Assembly: GCA_049999765.1 (NCBI GenBank)
Contig: JBNGIQ010007622.1
Location: 1-22,153, forward strand
Length of the DNA stretch: 22,153 nucleotides
DNA from: Phaeoceros laevis
Lineage: Eukaryota > Anthocerotophyta > Anthocerotopsida > Notothyladales
Direction: 5' to 3'
The position numbers and the translations under genes were made by a program. The notes below the pieces were generated by a model. The model was not told where the DNA came from and made no database searches. It saw only the letters and a program-made list of their open reading frames with translations. Positions within the stretch are counted from its first letter, which is position 1. Every line of letters starts with the position of its first letter. This document shows, in pieces, positions 1-9,000 of the stretch.

Positions 1-170
1 TGCACAAGTAGAAGTCCTTTCCTGTAAACTTCTCGACTTTTGTTTCGGAGTCCATATTTGAGTTCACCCTGGATTTGTTCAAACCATTAGAACAGACATT
101 AACCAACAATTTTCAAGCAACTAGACCAATCTACTGTTGATCAACAATACTTTTAAGCTCAAAATTTCTT

Positions 171-326
171 ACGGATCACAAAGATCAGATTTCCGTATCT
201 CAAAGATCATGCTTCCTGATCATACAGATCAGGCTTACAGATCATACAGATCATGCTTTACGGATCACAAGGATCATGCTTTACGGATCATGTAGAGAAG
301 TCTTACGGATCTAAAGAATCATGCTA
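171..326. repeat. 22-23 bp minisatellite, about seven diverged units
   Basis: Units built on the pattern ACGGATCA-CAAAGATCATGCTTT follow one another from 171 to 326, with unit starts near 171, 193, 215, 237, 260, 283 and 305. Identity between units is imperfect; the last two are the most diverged. No coding potential is seen. Confidence 0.8.
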
Positions 327-494
327 TTATCACAATCATTAAGACCAGACTTGTGGTGTTAGGCACATCTAGTAAAACGTGAAGGTGTGAAGGTATGATA
401 CCGTATTGGAAATCATGAACATAATCATGATTTACTTACCTGAATACAAACCTTAATCTTCTAATCCCGTAGGTTGATGAATCAGCAAGCTTAG

Positions 495-633
495 AAGAAA
501 ATAACACAGCACTAGGACCAACAAGACCCCCCGTGTGCAGCTAGGCTTAAAGCCTATGCTTACAAGAAAATAACACAGCACTAGGACCAACAAGATCCCC
601 CCGTGTGCAGCTAGGCTTAAACCCTAAGCTTAC
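495..633. repeat. 69-bp tandem duplication
   Basis: The segment 495-563 is repeated at 564-633. Both copies contain AATAACACAGCACTAGGACC, a C-run and GTGTGCAGCTAGGCTTAAA. Differences are a few substitutions and one extra base in the C-run, so the duplication looks recent. Confidence 0.88.
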
Positions 634-690
634 AGGAGCCAAGAAGGTCTCCTGCCACAAGTCGCGGAGTTTGATCGGGCTCCGCTCGTA

Positions 691-780
691 TATTTCAAGA
701 AGCAAAATATACAACATCTCAAACTGTGACNNNNNNNNNNTATTTCAAGAAGCAAAATATACAACATCTCAAACTGTGAC
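691..780. other. Assembly gap (10 N) flanked by identical 40-bp copies
   Basis: Ten Ns occupy 731-740. The 40 bases before the gap (691-730) are identical to the 40 bases after it (741-780). This is what an unmerged overlap at a scaffold join looks like, so the true sequence may contain the 40-mer only once. Confidence 0.9.
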
Positions 781-956
781 TCCAAGCATCTTACAATGAT
801 CAGCTCACAAAAGATCACTTATGATCTAGTATCTCCTTGACTTATACTGGTCTAGTTTCTATACTTAGACCTAGCTAACATTTCTATAATTAGATAATAT
901 CTTAATACATACTATTTCTATATATGAAGTATTTGCTTAAACCAGATTCTCTAACA

Positions 957-1204
957 CAGTCGGTAATAAGAGGGACGCGTGGTCACATGGAAACGGATGC
1001 CTATGCTGTTTCTCATCACTCACTCTTCCCATTCTAATTCGCTTCTAATTCGAATTAATTGTTGGGCTCTTAGCCATGTACCCATCCTGCTATGTACCCA
1101 CGAAATTTTTGTCCATTTGGGGGGGAGGCGTCACTGGGTCACTGGGTGGACGTATTCCGTACCACCCCCACAACCGTCCAAATTTGGGGACCTTCTCGTG
1201 TGAG
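957..1204. other. Intergenic, nothing recognised
   Basis: No coherent coding signal was seen on either strand. Short open frames here have no recognisable protein character. A G-run followed by GGCGTCACTGGGTCACTGGGT contains a small 9-bp direct duplication. Confidence 0.5.
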
Positions 1205-1784
1205 TCAAGACAGGTCCAGAAACTGCACATGCTGAAACAGACATTCTGAAGATAGAGAGGATTCTGAGATAGATACAAATTCAAAATTCAACAATGCAAT
1301 TATCCACCAGTGACCTGCGCTGACAGTGCAGGACGAAGGGCCGGAAGGGCGCTCTTAAAAAATGGGGTTACTTGTTTTATTGTGGTCAGGACTTTGGATA
1401 CCTCCTGCAGCCCTGCATGCTAACTCCGACTCTCAAGGACAGGTCCAGGTGCAGAGAACTGATGCAGATACATGTAGAGAGGCAGATGCAGGATGACGTG
1501 GACGTTCCAAGGTGCCAAGGATCCTTGACTGGCCAGTTGGGCCTCACTTTTCTTCTCCATTCCTTTATCGTGATACAGATTGCAGAATCACGACGTCGAC
1601 GTATACGTAGCTGCTGACACCTGCGCTGACAGTGCAGGGCGAAGGCCCGGAAGGGCGTGGAGAACTCTCAGGAAATGGGGTTGTACTTGTTTTATTGTAG
1701 ACTGTCTGGCCTTTGGATACCTCCCACTCTCATCAAGGACAGGTCCAGGTGTAGAAACTGATGCAGATGTAGAGAGGCAGACGG
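1205..1784. repeat. Dispersed direct repeat, two long copies and one partial
   Basis: Copy A (about 1314-1490) and copy B (about 1620-1782) share an ordered series of blocks: CTGCGCTGACAGTGCAGG, GGCCGGAAGGGCG or its variant, AAATGGGGTT, CTTGTTTTATTGT, CTTTGGATACCTCC, AAGGACAGGTCCAGGTG and GAGGCAGA. A partial, more diverged copy of the last blocks lies at 1205-1260. Copies differ by small indels. No open frame is conserved between them, so this is non-coding repeat DNA of unknown class. Confidence 0.75.
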
Positions 1785-1849
1785 CGGCCTCGGGAGAAGC
1801 AGGGGAATTACAATGCAATATAATACTTCACAGGGAGATAAAGCTCACG

Positions 1850-2000
1850 GCCTGGTCCAGAGCCTGGTCCAGATGAAGAAAGGAACATGACTCCTTGAAG
1901 GTGAACAGGGACAGGATATCGGGACCAAATTCGAACGAACAGGGATGACTCCTTGAAGGTGAACAGGGACAGGATATCGGGACCAAATTCGAACAGGATG
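1850..2000. repeat. 12-bp and 58-bp tandem duplications
   Basis: GCCTGGTCCAGA occurs twice in tandem near 1850-1873. Immediately after, the 58-bp unit 1887-1944 (ATGACTCCTTGAAGGTGAAC ... ACCAAATTCGAAC) is repeated almost exactly at 1945-2000. These look like young replication-slippage or unequal-exchange products. Confidence 0.88.
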
Positions 2001-2169
2001 ATGAAGACATCAAACGCTACCCAACCTGTCTGGGTTCATGTTTGTCAAAGATGTCAGCATGTCCCACACTCAATTTTTTTATCTCTTTTTAAATCAAGTT
2101 GCATCCACATTGGACACGCATATTTACGACACGCTTTCCCAGTACTATGTAACCTTTAAGTAGTCATGT

Positions 2170-2790
2170 TTCAACCATGTCTAAATACAGCTGCCTGTCT
2201 TGGTGTCTTGTTGGAGAGCACCAATACTTGCACAAACGCTCAGGAGGCAAGCAAACGTAACAATGTCTGCTAAAATCAGGCCTCCATCCTTGCATCCCCC
2301 TCCCTCCAGAAAGTCCCGTTTGGCAACATGCCAGTAGCAGCAAGTTCGGTTGATCAAGTTCCCCACTTACAACGAAGGTGGAGAAGACGTACACTTCCAG
2401 ATGGTGGCAGCAGCCATATATATGTAACAGAGTCTGGGCGGCTCACGCCTTCCTAATGCATCCGATAGAAAAAAGAGCCAAGGGTTTCCCGACCCATCCC
2501 CTGCTGGGCAGAAACTGCACTCATCGAGGTCCATGTGATAACACTCCTAGAGGGAGGTCGTCAAACATTCGGCGGGCATCTAAGCTTCTGCATTTTGAGT
2601 AATTGTAAACTAGGTCGTCTTCAACGAAGACATCTGACTTTCCCCGACTGGCAATGATGTTCGCGTGAACCCCTGCCGGCAAAAATAACTCCCCACAACA
2701 GCACAAGCTGTGAGAATTGCTGAATAGGCCCGGTCGTCAGGCCTGACACTGACTGTCTTGAGCATTTTTTGGTACAGTTTTATGAATTGT
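2170..2790 (-). pseudogene. PPR gene relic (frameshifted)
   Basis: Reading the minus strand from about 2790 downward gives PPR-style segments in changing frames: LYQKMLKTVSVRPDDRAYSA followed by ILTACAVVG; then GVHANIIASRGKSDVFVEDD, YSKCRSLDARRMFDDLP; and lower down DIVTFACLLSVCASIGALQQ. These match the P, L and S repeats of plant PLS-class PPR proteins (helix pairs ending KCG..DA..FD.LP, then HAxII). At least two frameshifts and in-frame stops separate the segments, and no start or C-terminal E/DYW region is present. It is a decayed fragment. It abuts the TTC27-like relic on the opposite strand near 2780. Confidence 0.72.
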
Positions 2791-4400
2791 GCCTTATTCG
2801 CAGCACTTTGACTGCTTCGGCTGTCCAATCCTCCTTTCATCAGCTAGCTGTGGAGGATGTGCTTTTGGAGGAGCAGCCGCGGTCCTTGGATATGGTGACC
2901 CAGTTGAAGTCCGCAATTGAGGCTGTTGTGGCACATGTGGAGACTGGGGATTATACAAGGCTTTGGCAAGACCCACTTCTCATTTTGTTTGGGGATGTTG
3001 CGTCTGCTGAACTGGGGGATGGGCCCAGTGATAGTTTCTTGTTTCTGAGGTCACGAATTGCCCCGAGTCCAGTGAAGCTGTGTCTGCGGAAGAGCTTCAA
3101 GCTCGGTCCATTTTGGCTCTTGCCGTCGGAGTGGCTGCTCTTTTGAAGTTCACCCAGGCTAACAAAACAAGGTACTGGTGCTCTCGACATGCGCCCTTGA
3201 TGTGTCTGATTAGCAATTGTGATTCTCTTACAGCACACAGGTTGATATATCTGACCATACCACATCATTCCTTGCAGACCTCGGGGAGATTGTGAAGCCT
3301 TCCCGTTACAAGCATGATTTGGCAAAGAAGTTGGAAGTCAGTGGGAGGCCTGGGCTTTCGCTTCCGCTTGTTTGTTCTACTCTAAGCTTGCAAGTCAAGG
3401 TTCAACACACGTTAGTCCCTTTAACCATTCGCATGTATTCGGTACAAGCATATTCTTTTGTGTGCTCTTAGACATTTTCGTGTACTGTTTGCAGCAAAAT
3501 TAGTGATGCCCAAACATTTTGTGCAGTACCTAATGCTGGCCAAACTGTTGTTGGTGGCCTCAGCAGACTCCATCACTACAGCTACTGGCCACTGGGAGCC
3601 TGTGACCACAACATGGTGGGCTTGTCGAGTTTTACTAGCACATCAGCAAATTTTGTCTGAGCGCTCAGCCTCTTTACAAGTTTGACCTTCTTCAATTTTT
3701 CTCCGAGCAGAATGTTGGTAGTCTCGGGACAGAGGAGAAAGTGCTTGATACTGGATGGAAGGAAAAACTGTACCCTGGCGAAGCAAGACTTATAGCAGCA
3801 GCAGTGCAGCTCGAAGCTGGTCTTGTGGAATATACCTTCAGTCATTCTGACAAAGCGAGGTGCCCAGCATGCAGGTTTTATTTATCATCTAGATGAGAGG
3901 CCAAGCAGACCTGTGGCTTGCAAGCTTTCAGTAACAGGGGCTCTTGGGTTCCGAACCATCCATCAGGTGTCTGTTGTTTTCTTATGTGCAGTGGCTGCAA
4001 GGAAACATCTCTTTTTGGGACTGTTGGGTTGTAGTTTGGTGCATGGCAGGTGTCACTCATTGCAATTGCAGGTGGATCTCAAAGCACAAATGGTACTTGT
4101 AGCAGAATCTTCAACGTCACAGAAGGCCATCTCTCATAGTTGTGTTGAGCCTGAAGATGTTGACTGCTTCTTAGCCTCACATAAACAGAAGGCTCAGCAA
4201 AGTGAAGTTCGTTCAGCTCCAAGGCTGCACAAAGGAGATATGAATGGAGGGACACGTACATTTGCAGAAAGCAAGTTCTTTAAGCCCATTGATCAAGTTC
4301 TGGTTCTCTCGGAGTCTTCATACCGTCAAGAACAATCCAGACGATGATCTTAAAAGTAGGGTTAGTTTAAGATCGCGATCCACAATCAATAAAATCTGGC
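2769..4400 (+). pseudogene. TTC27-like TPR protein gene, truncated and frameshifted
   Basis: Consecutive segments resemble the N-terminal part of plant TTC27 homologues (TPR proteins; the family is linked to U5 snRNP/HSP90 client maturation). Segments are YELCLIRSTLTAS and HVETGDYTRLWQDPLLILFG (frame of 2769); ARSILALAVGVAALLKFTQA (frame of 3080); MPKHFVQYLMLAKLLL and TWWACRVLLAHQQILSERSA (about 3495-3678); FDLLQFFSEQNVGSLGTEEK to LEAGLVEYTFSHSDKA (3681-3855); KLSVTGALGFRTIHQ and VDLKAQMVLVAE (about 3918-4110). Introns are still recognisable: a donor after 3171 and a GT-AG intron at 3967-4071 that exactly joins IHQ to VDLKA. Frameshifts occur near 3060, 3680, 3860 and 4315. The C-terminal TPR half is absent. 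Retained introns mean DNA-level duplication, not retroposition. The family call is from remembered motif similarity. Confidence 0.65.
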
Positions 4401-4412
4401 CCGGTAAATAAA

Positions 4413-4430
4413 TAGCCCTACGGAGGGCTA
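4413..4430. other. Short hairpin at the end of the relic gene block
   Basis: TAGCCCT (4413-4419), loop ACGG, AGGGCTA (4424-4430) forms a perfect 7-bp stem. It lies just past the TTC27-like relic. It could be the 3' hairpin of a gene-capturing transposon, but no defined terminus was found next to it. Confidence 0.4.
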
Positions 4431-4736
4431 AGCCCTTGAGTTAGGGTGCCTGCCAGTGTTCGTTTTTAGCTTCGGGTGCTTGATGAGAGACTACCAACTC
4501 TGCCAAGACAACATGGAACAACGTTGAGGAGGAGCAGTGCAAACATTGCGTTGCCGATAGCGGGAGGAGCCTACTACTGCCTACCCTCGCTGGTTGCTGC
4601 CCCTAACCCCAGTTGCCCCTATCCCTGATGTTTCCTGCTGCTCTCATCAGCGGTTGAACGCGTTAAAACACGTTTTGCTATAAAATATCAAAATATCATT
4701 TTCCTTCTTGTAGACGGGGTAGGTGAAGAGGATGGG
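4431..4736. other. Intergenic, nothing recognised
   Basis: No gene, tRNA-like sequence or clear repeat was found on either strand. Open frames are short and without protein-like composition. Confidence 0.45.
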
Positions 4737-5029
4737 GGCGATACAAGCCAAGGCGAAACTCAACCACTCAACCGGGACGAGGGGATGTGAGAGAGGAGGC
4801 GATCCGGTCCCGAGCGTGGCCGTTACTCCAGGGGGGCCGCCCGACAATTGCAGGGTCGCGTGCTGGATCAGCTTGGAGGCTCGTGCCGTGTACGTAGTCT
4901 CCTCCCGGTTTCCTACGTCATGGATAATGGCTGGAACTGCACGATGGGAAGTTTCGTTTGGTTGACTCACCTCATCAGTTCACGCGGCACAAATTTGTGG
5001 CAGCTGCCCGGCTGGAAACGGGGATATCT
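4737..5029. repeat. ~300-bp dispersed direct repeat, copy A
   Basis: From GGCGATACAAGCCAAGGCGA to GGCTGGAAACGGGGATATC this segment recurs at 5312-5622 with scattered substitutions and small indels. Shared internal blocks include GAGAGAGGAGGCGATCCGGT, CTGGATCAGCTTGGAGGCTC, ATGGATAATGGCTGGAACTG and CAGTTCACGCGGCACAAA. Both copies are preceded at some distance by CTTCTTGTAG. Open frames run through parts of both copies but indels break them differently, so coding is unlikely. Confidence 0.85.
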
Positions 5030-5177
5030 CATCTTTTGCCGAATGTCACAACTTCCTCGTAGACTCTCATAGACTCTCATTTTCTCGTAGACTTCTAGTA
5101 TTGTACTCCCGCGAGATTTGATGGCCCATTTTATAAATGGCCAAACATATCCCAAATGCCGAATGCCACAAACCCTT

Positions 5178-5265
5178 CACGCGGTCGCCGGTCGAAAAAC
5201 CTGGCGAGGTGTTCGATTCCCATGTGGAGTCGGCTAAACACCATAATCAACTTACTACTACTACT
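5178..5265 (+). mobile_element. SINE-like element, copy 1
   Basis: This is one of three copies of a short family. The core is GGTGTTCGATTCCCATGTGG, then AGTCGGCTAAACACCATAA and a (CTA)n-type tail TTACTACTACTAC. GTTCGATTCCC resembles the tRNA/pol III B-box, which suggests a tRNA-derived SINE. A convincing A-box was not identified. The related copies are at 12698-12815 (minus) and 12955-13052 (plus). Confidence 0.6.
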
Positions 5266-5311
5266 TCTTGTAGGCTTGTACTCATGCGACACATGGCCCG
5301 TTTATCCCGAC

Positions 5312-5622
5312 GGCGATACAAGCCAAGGCGAAACTCAACGGGACGCGTTAAGAGGGGATGTGAGAGGCGGATGTGAGAGAGGAGGCGATCCGGTCCGAGC
5401 GTGGCCGTCACACCCCGTGGAGGCCACCCGACAATTGCACGGTCGCGCGCTGGATCAGCTTGGAGGCTCGTGCCGTGTGCAGTACGTAGTCTCCTCCAGG
5501 TTTCTTAAGTCATGGATAATGGCTGGAACTGCACGACGGGAAGTTTCGTTTGGTTCATGACTCGCTGCATCAGTTCACGCGGCACAAACTTGTGCTGCAG
5601 CCCGGCTGGAAACGGGGATATC
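5312..5622. repeat. ~300-bp dispersed direct repeat, copy B
   Basis: This is the second copy of the segment at 4737-5029, separated from it by about 280 bp that includes SINE-like copy 1. It has an extra near-duplicate GGGATGTGAGAGGCGGATGTGAGAGAGG internally (about 5354-5383). It ends roughly 360 bp before the Roco-caspase start codon and so may contribute to that gene's upstream region. Confidence 0.85.
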
Positions 5623-5883
5623 CCAACTTTCTCTCACTAAAAACTTTCTTAGATCACTACGCCATGTGCATCACAGGGAGAGGATGATGCCCCGAGCGAA
5701 GCAGCGCCTGGTCTCACCCTTCATTAGACTCGTCTAGTACCATTCTGTCCAGACTCTGTCCAGACAGCTGAAAACAGTGACACGCCTCGTGGAGCTTGCA
5801 CTTGGACAGCGGCGTTGAACTGCCAATTGCGAGGCGGCGACAGGCACTCCCTTTCTAGGGCCTGGACAAGACTTGAGCTGTTG

Positions 5884-6027
5884 ATGGCCAATGTTGAACC
5901 GCACAATCGCGAGGCAACGAGGCGCAGTCCAGAGAAGAAGGCACGGAGTTGGAGGATCTTGAGGAGCTCGAGGCACTGGAAATGTCAGGCTCATCCCAGC
6001 AGCTGGCAGCGGTGCCTGCACAGCTGA
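5884..6027 (+). other. Possible upstream ORF overlapping the Roco-caspase start
   Basis: An ATG at 5884 (context TTGATGG, G at +4) opens a 47-codon frame ending at 6027, past the predicted main start at 5982 and in another frame. If it lies in the mRNA it would reduce initiation at 5982. The alternative is that the true transcript or first coding exon begins differently and the ATG is never translated. No RNA evidence is available. Confidence 0.25.
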
Positions 6028-9000
6028 TACCGATGAGTGCTGGTGAGATTGTGAAGCTGCTCCCGAGGCTCAGTCGAGGTCTCATCGAGGCAGTGCTGGG
6101 TTGCCCTGAAAGGTTAGCGGATTCACTCAGTTTGGTCTTGAACGGTCGTGCACTCAAGAAGCTCTTCGAGTTAACGTTGAAGCCGAGCTTCGGAGCGGAG
6201 TTGGAAGCACAAGTGGGGTGCAGGCTAGGAGGAGCGGTTGCTTCGAATGTCATTTTGCAGCAGCTCTCATTGTGCTTGTTGCTTGCCATTGCGGCCTCCG
6301 TCCCCGAATTGCACACGATCAGTATCTGGCTTGGCCGCTGGCGTGGCGGGCGTATGTACTTCGGCGAGCAAGCAGTGGAGGTCCTGTGCTACGCCTTGGT
6401 GACTCAACACTTACACTTGCCTCCGGACAAAGGTGTGCGGCGCCTCCACATTTATCACTCTGGACCGTTTGGGACTGACACAGGGTGCGCGCATTTGGCC
6501 CACCTGCTCAAGTCCCGCCATTGCAAACTCCAGAAACTCCAAATGTGGCAGACCGCCACTGGTGCAGGTGGCATAGACTCCATTGCCCGGGCTCTGAGAA
6601 CCAACTCCAGCTTGACAGAACTGAAGATAAGTTGGTGTCCAGAGGTGGGTGATGGCGGAGTGGAGAAGCTGGCCGCCATGCTCCGCACCAATTCCACCCT
6701 CCACGACCTCACCTTGCGTGACATAGGGATGACTGCGCACGGACTCCGCCACCTTTGCGCTGCACTGTCGACTCAACAATCGCCTCAAGCAACATCCCGT
6801 AAGACTTCTCCAAGTGGGACCTTTGGAGGCTTGAAGAAGCTGGTCATATATAATGACAAGATTGGAAAGGGAGGGGCGGCTCACCTGGGTGCCATGCTGG
6901 CCAACAATGGATGCCTTCGGACTCTACGGATGATAGAATGTTCCCTGGTGGATGAGGAGGGACATATTGCCAAGGGTCTACGGGAAAACAGCACCCTCGA
7001 GTGCTTAGACCTATCCCGCAACAAGCAGCTGGGTAAGATGGCTATGGGTCTCCTCGTGCGCTCCCTTGCCACCAACAACAACTCCAATCTCATGGAACTG
7101 GTTATGAACGACATGGGGGAGATGCCTGCAGCGGTGGAGCTTGCTCACATGATCACCTCTAACCACTCACTCGTGCACCTGAGTTTGAAAGGTGCATCAT
7201 ACTCCGCCAACGAGTGGGCCAGTATTATCCTCCCAGCACTTGGCCGCAACAGAACGCTCGTGTCAATTGACCTGGCTTACAGCCCGGGAGTGGAAGGGGA
7301 GGAGGTGCGGGCTGCTTTCTTTTACCTCCTCCGCATCAACACCACCATCCGATATATTCACCTATCTGGGACTCCACTGGACGAAGACGGACATTGCCAG
7401 CCAGTAGAGGAGGAGCTTCGCCGCAACACGAGGTTCAGAGACGCTTTGTCAGCTCTGCCGAAAGAGAAACCCAAATCTTGCCGAATTATTCTGTGTGGAC
7501 ACGCATACGCAGGTTAGTCCAAGTTGTCATTTGAAGAGTCCAAGTTGCCATTTGAAGGCTCCCTGAACGGATGCGAGTGGCAATCTTTGCATTTGATTCA
7601 ATTGTGTTGTCGTTGTTCAACCATGATTGCACAAACCTGTGAAATCCATGATTGCAAACCTGTGAAATCCATGATTGCAAACGTGTGAACTCTTGCTGCA
7701 GGCAAAACAAGTCTCCTCCAGACCATGAAGCTGCTACAACAAGATGCGCGACCCATGAGTTCCTCTGAATTGGAGAACAACAACTACGAGGTTGACTTGA
7801 AGGACAAGGAGCTAAGCAAACGGACGCGAGGCATCGACATTCACCTGCTCAAGGATGAGGAAGACATCCGCATCTCTGTTTGGGACTTGGCAGGCCACAG
7901 GGAGTACCATGCCTTCCATGACGTTATGTTCCCAAGTGGGAACAATTCCGCCACTCTGTTTGTGCTCACTTTCAGCCCCGTAGTGAGCCCCGCGGACGAG
8001 CTCAGAGCAGGTCAGCTCAAGCCAATGCGTGAATTGGAGGAAGAGCTACAGTATTGGCTCCGTTTTATTGCCTCCAATTGCAAGCTCAGCGCAGGTCCTC
8101 CGACGGCGGTGGTGGTCATCACCCACAAAGACACACTCGCCAACATAGAACCGCATGTGGAGTTATGGCTGCTAAGCGCACAGGATATTGTTGCCAGCTT
8201 GGCAGGCAAGTTCAGTGGGCGAGTCAAAGTACAGCCACAACCCTTCATGGTGAATGCTCTAGCTAGCCAGGATGTTCAACTTAGAGCATGGGTGACGGAG
8301 GTGGAGAGGTCGTTGAGAAGCACCCTTGATGATCTTTCGGAAGAACCTGCTATATGCACCCAAGTCTTGAAAGCTGTCAAGGATGTTTCGCGAACTAGTT
8401 TTAGCAGTCCCATCATCTCCAGAGCTAAGTTTGGAAGCATATGTAGGGCTCTTGTTCCTGGCACGAAGGATGAAATGGAAAAGGCGGAAGATGCCAATAA
8501 CCCTCTAGCTGATCATGACGGTGAGGGGCCGACAGAGGAGCAACTTGATTCTGGGGACACAGTAGGAGAGTCGGAAGCACAAGACGAGGCCCACCAGGAA
8601 GTGAACATTGAGATGGAGAGTGAGTCGGAAGTGGACATTGAGATGGAGAGCGAGTTGGAAGCGGCGGCCGAGGAGACAGCTGATGATGGACTGCTGACGG
8701 ACAGCGAGTGGGAGGAGTTTGTGAAGGATATTGAATCACATGATGACATGCTGAGGGAGCGGGTACTACAAGTGGAGAAAGATGTGCTAGTACGTCTAAA
8801 GGAGGCGGCCAATGGCGACAAATTCGGGGAAGCAGTAGCTGCATATTTGCACGATGCAGGGGAGATCATACATCATCACAAGCTCAACATTATCGTTTCC
8901 AACCCAAAATGGTTTTGCCACGGAGTTCTCGGTCAACTGATCGACCTCTTCCCTTCCTCGAGCGCTAAGACTCCATGGACACCCAAAAATGGGTTGGTGA

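Larger units (their letters stand above)
1..956. mobile_element. Possible LTR retroelement fragment (3' end)
   Basis: AT-rich, non-coding sequence with internal repeats. It ends near 956 in CTCTAACA, which resembles the ...CA 3' terminus of many plant Ty1-copia LTRs (the partner 5' end would start TGTTAGAG). No partner LTR, primer-binding site or polyprotein is visible in the window, and the left side is cut by the window edge. The call rests only on terminus style and repetitive character, so it is weak. A 10-N gap lies inside. Confidence 0.25.

Noticed and set aside
8425-8869. Minus-strand open frames rich in Ser/Pro/Leu
   Set aside because: They mirror the Glu/Asp-rich insert of the Roco-caspase gene; the composition is a by-product of GAG/GAA codons on the other strand.
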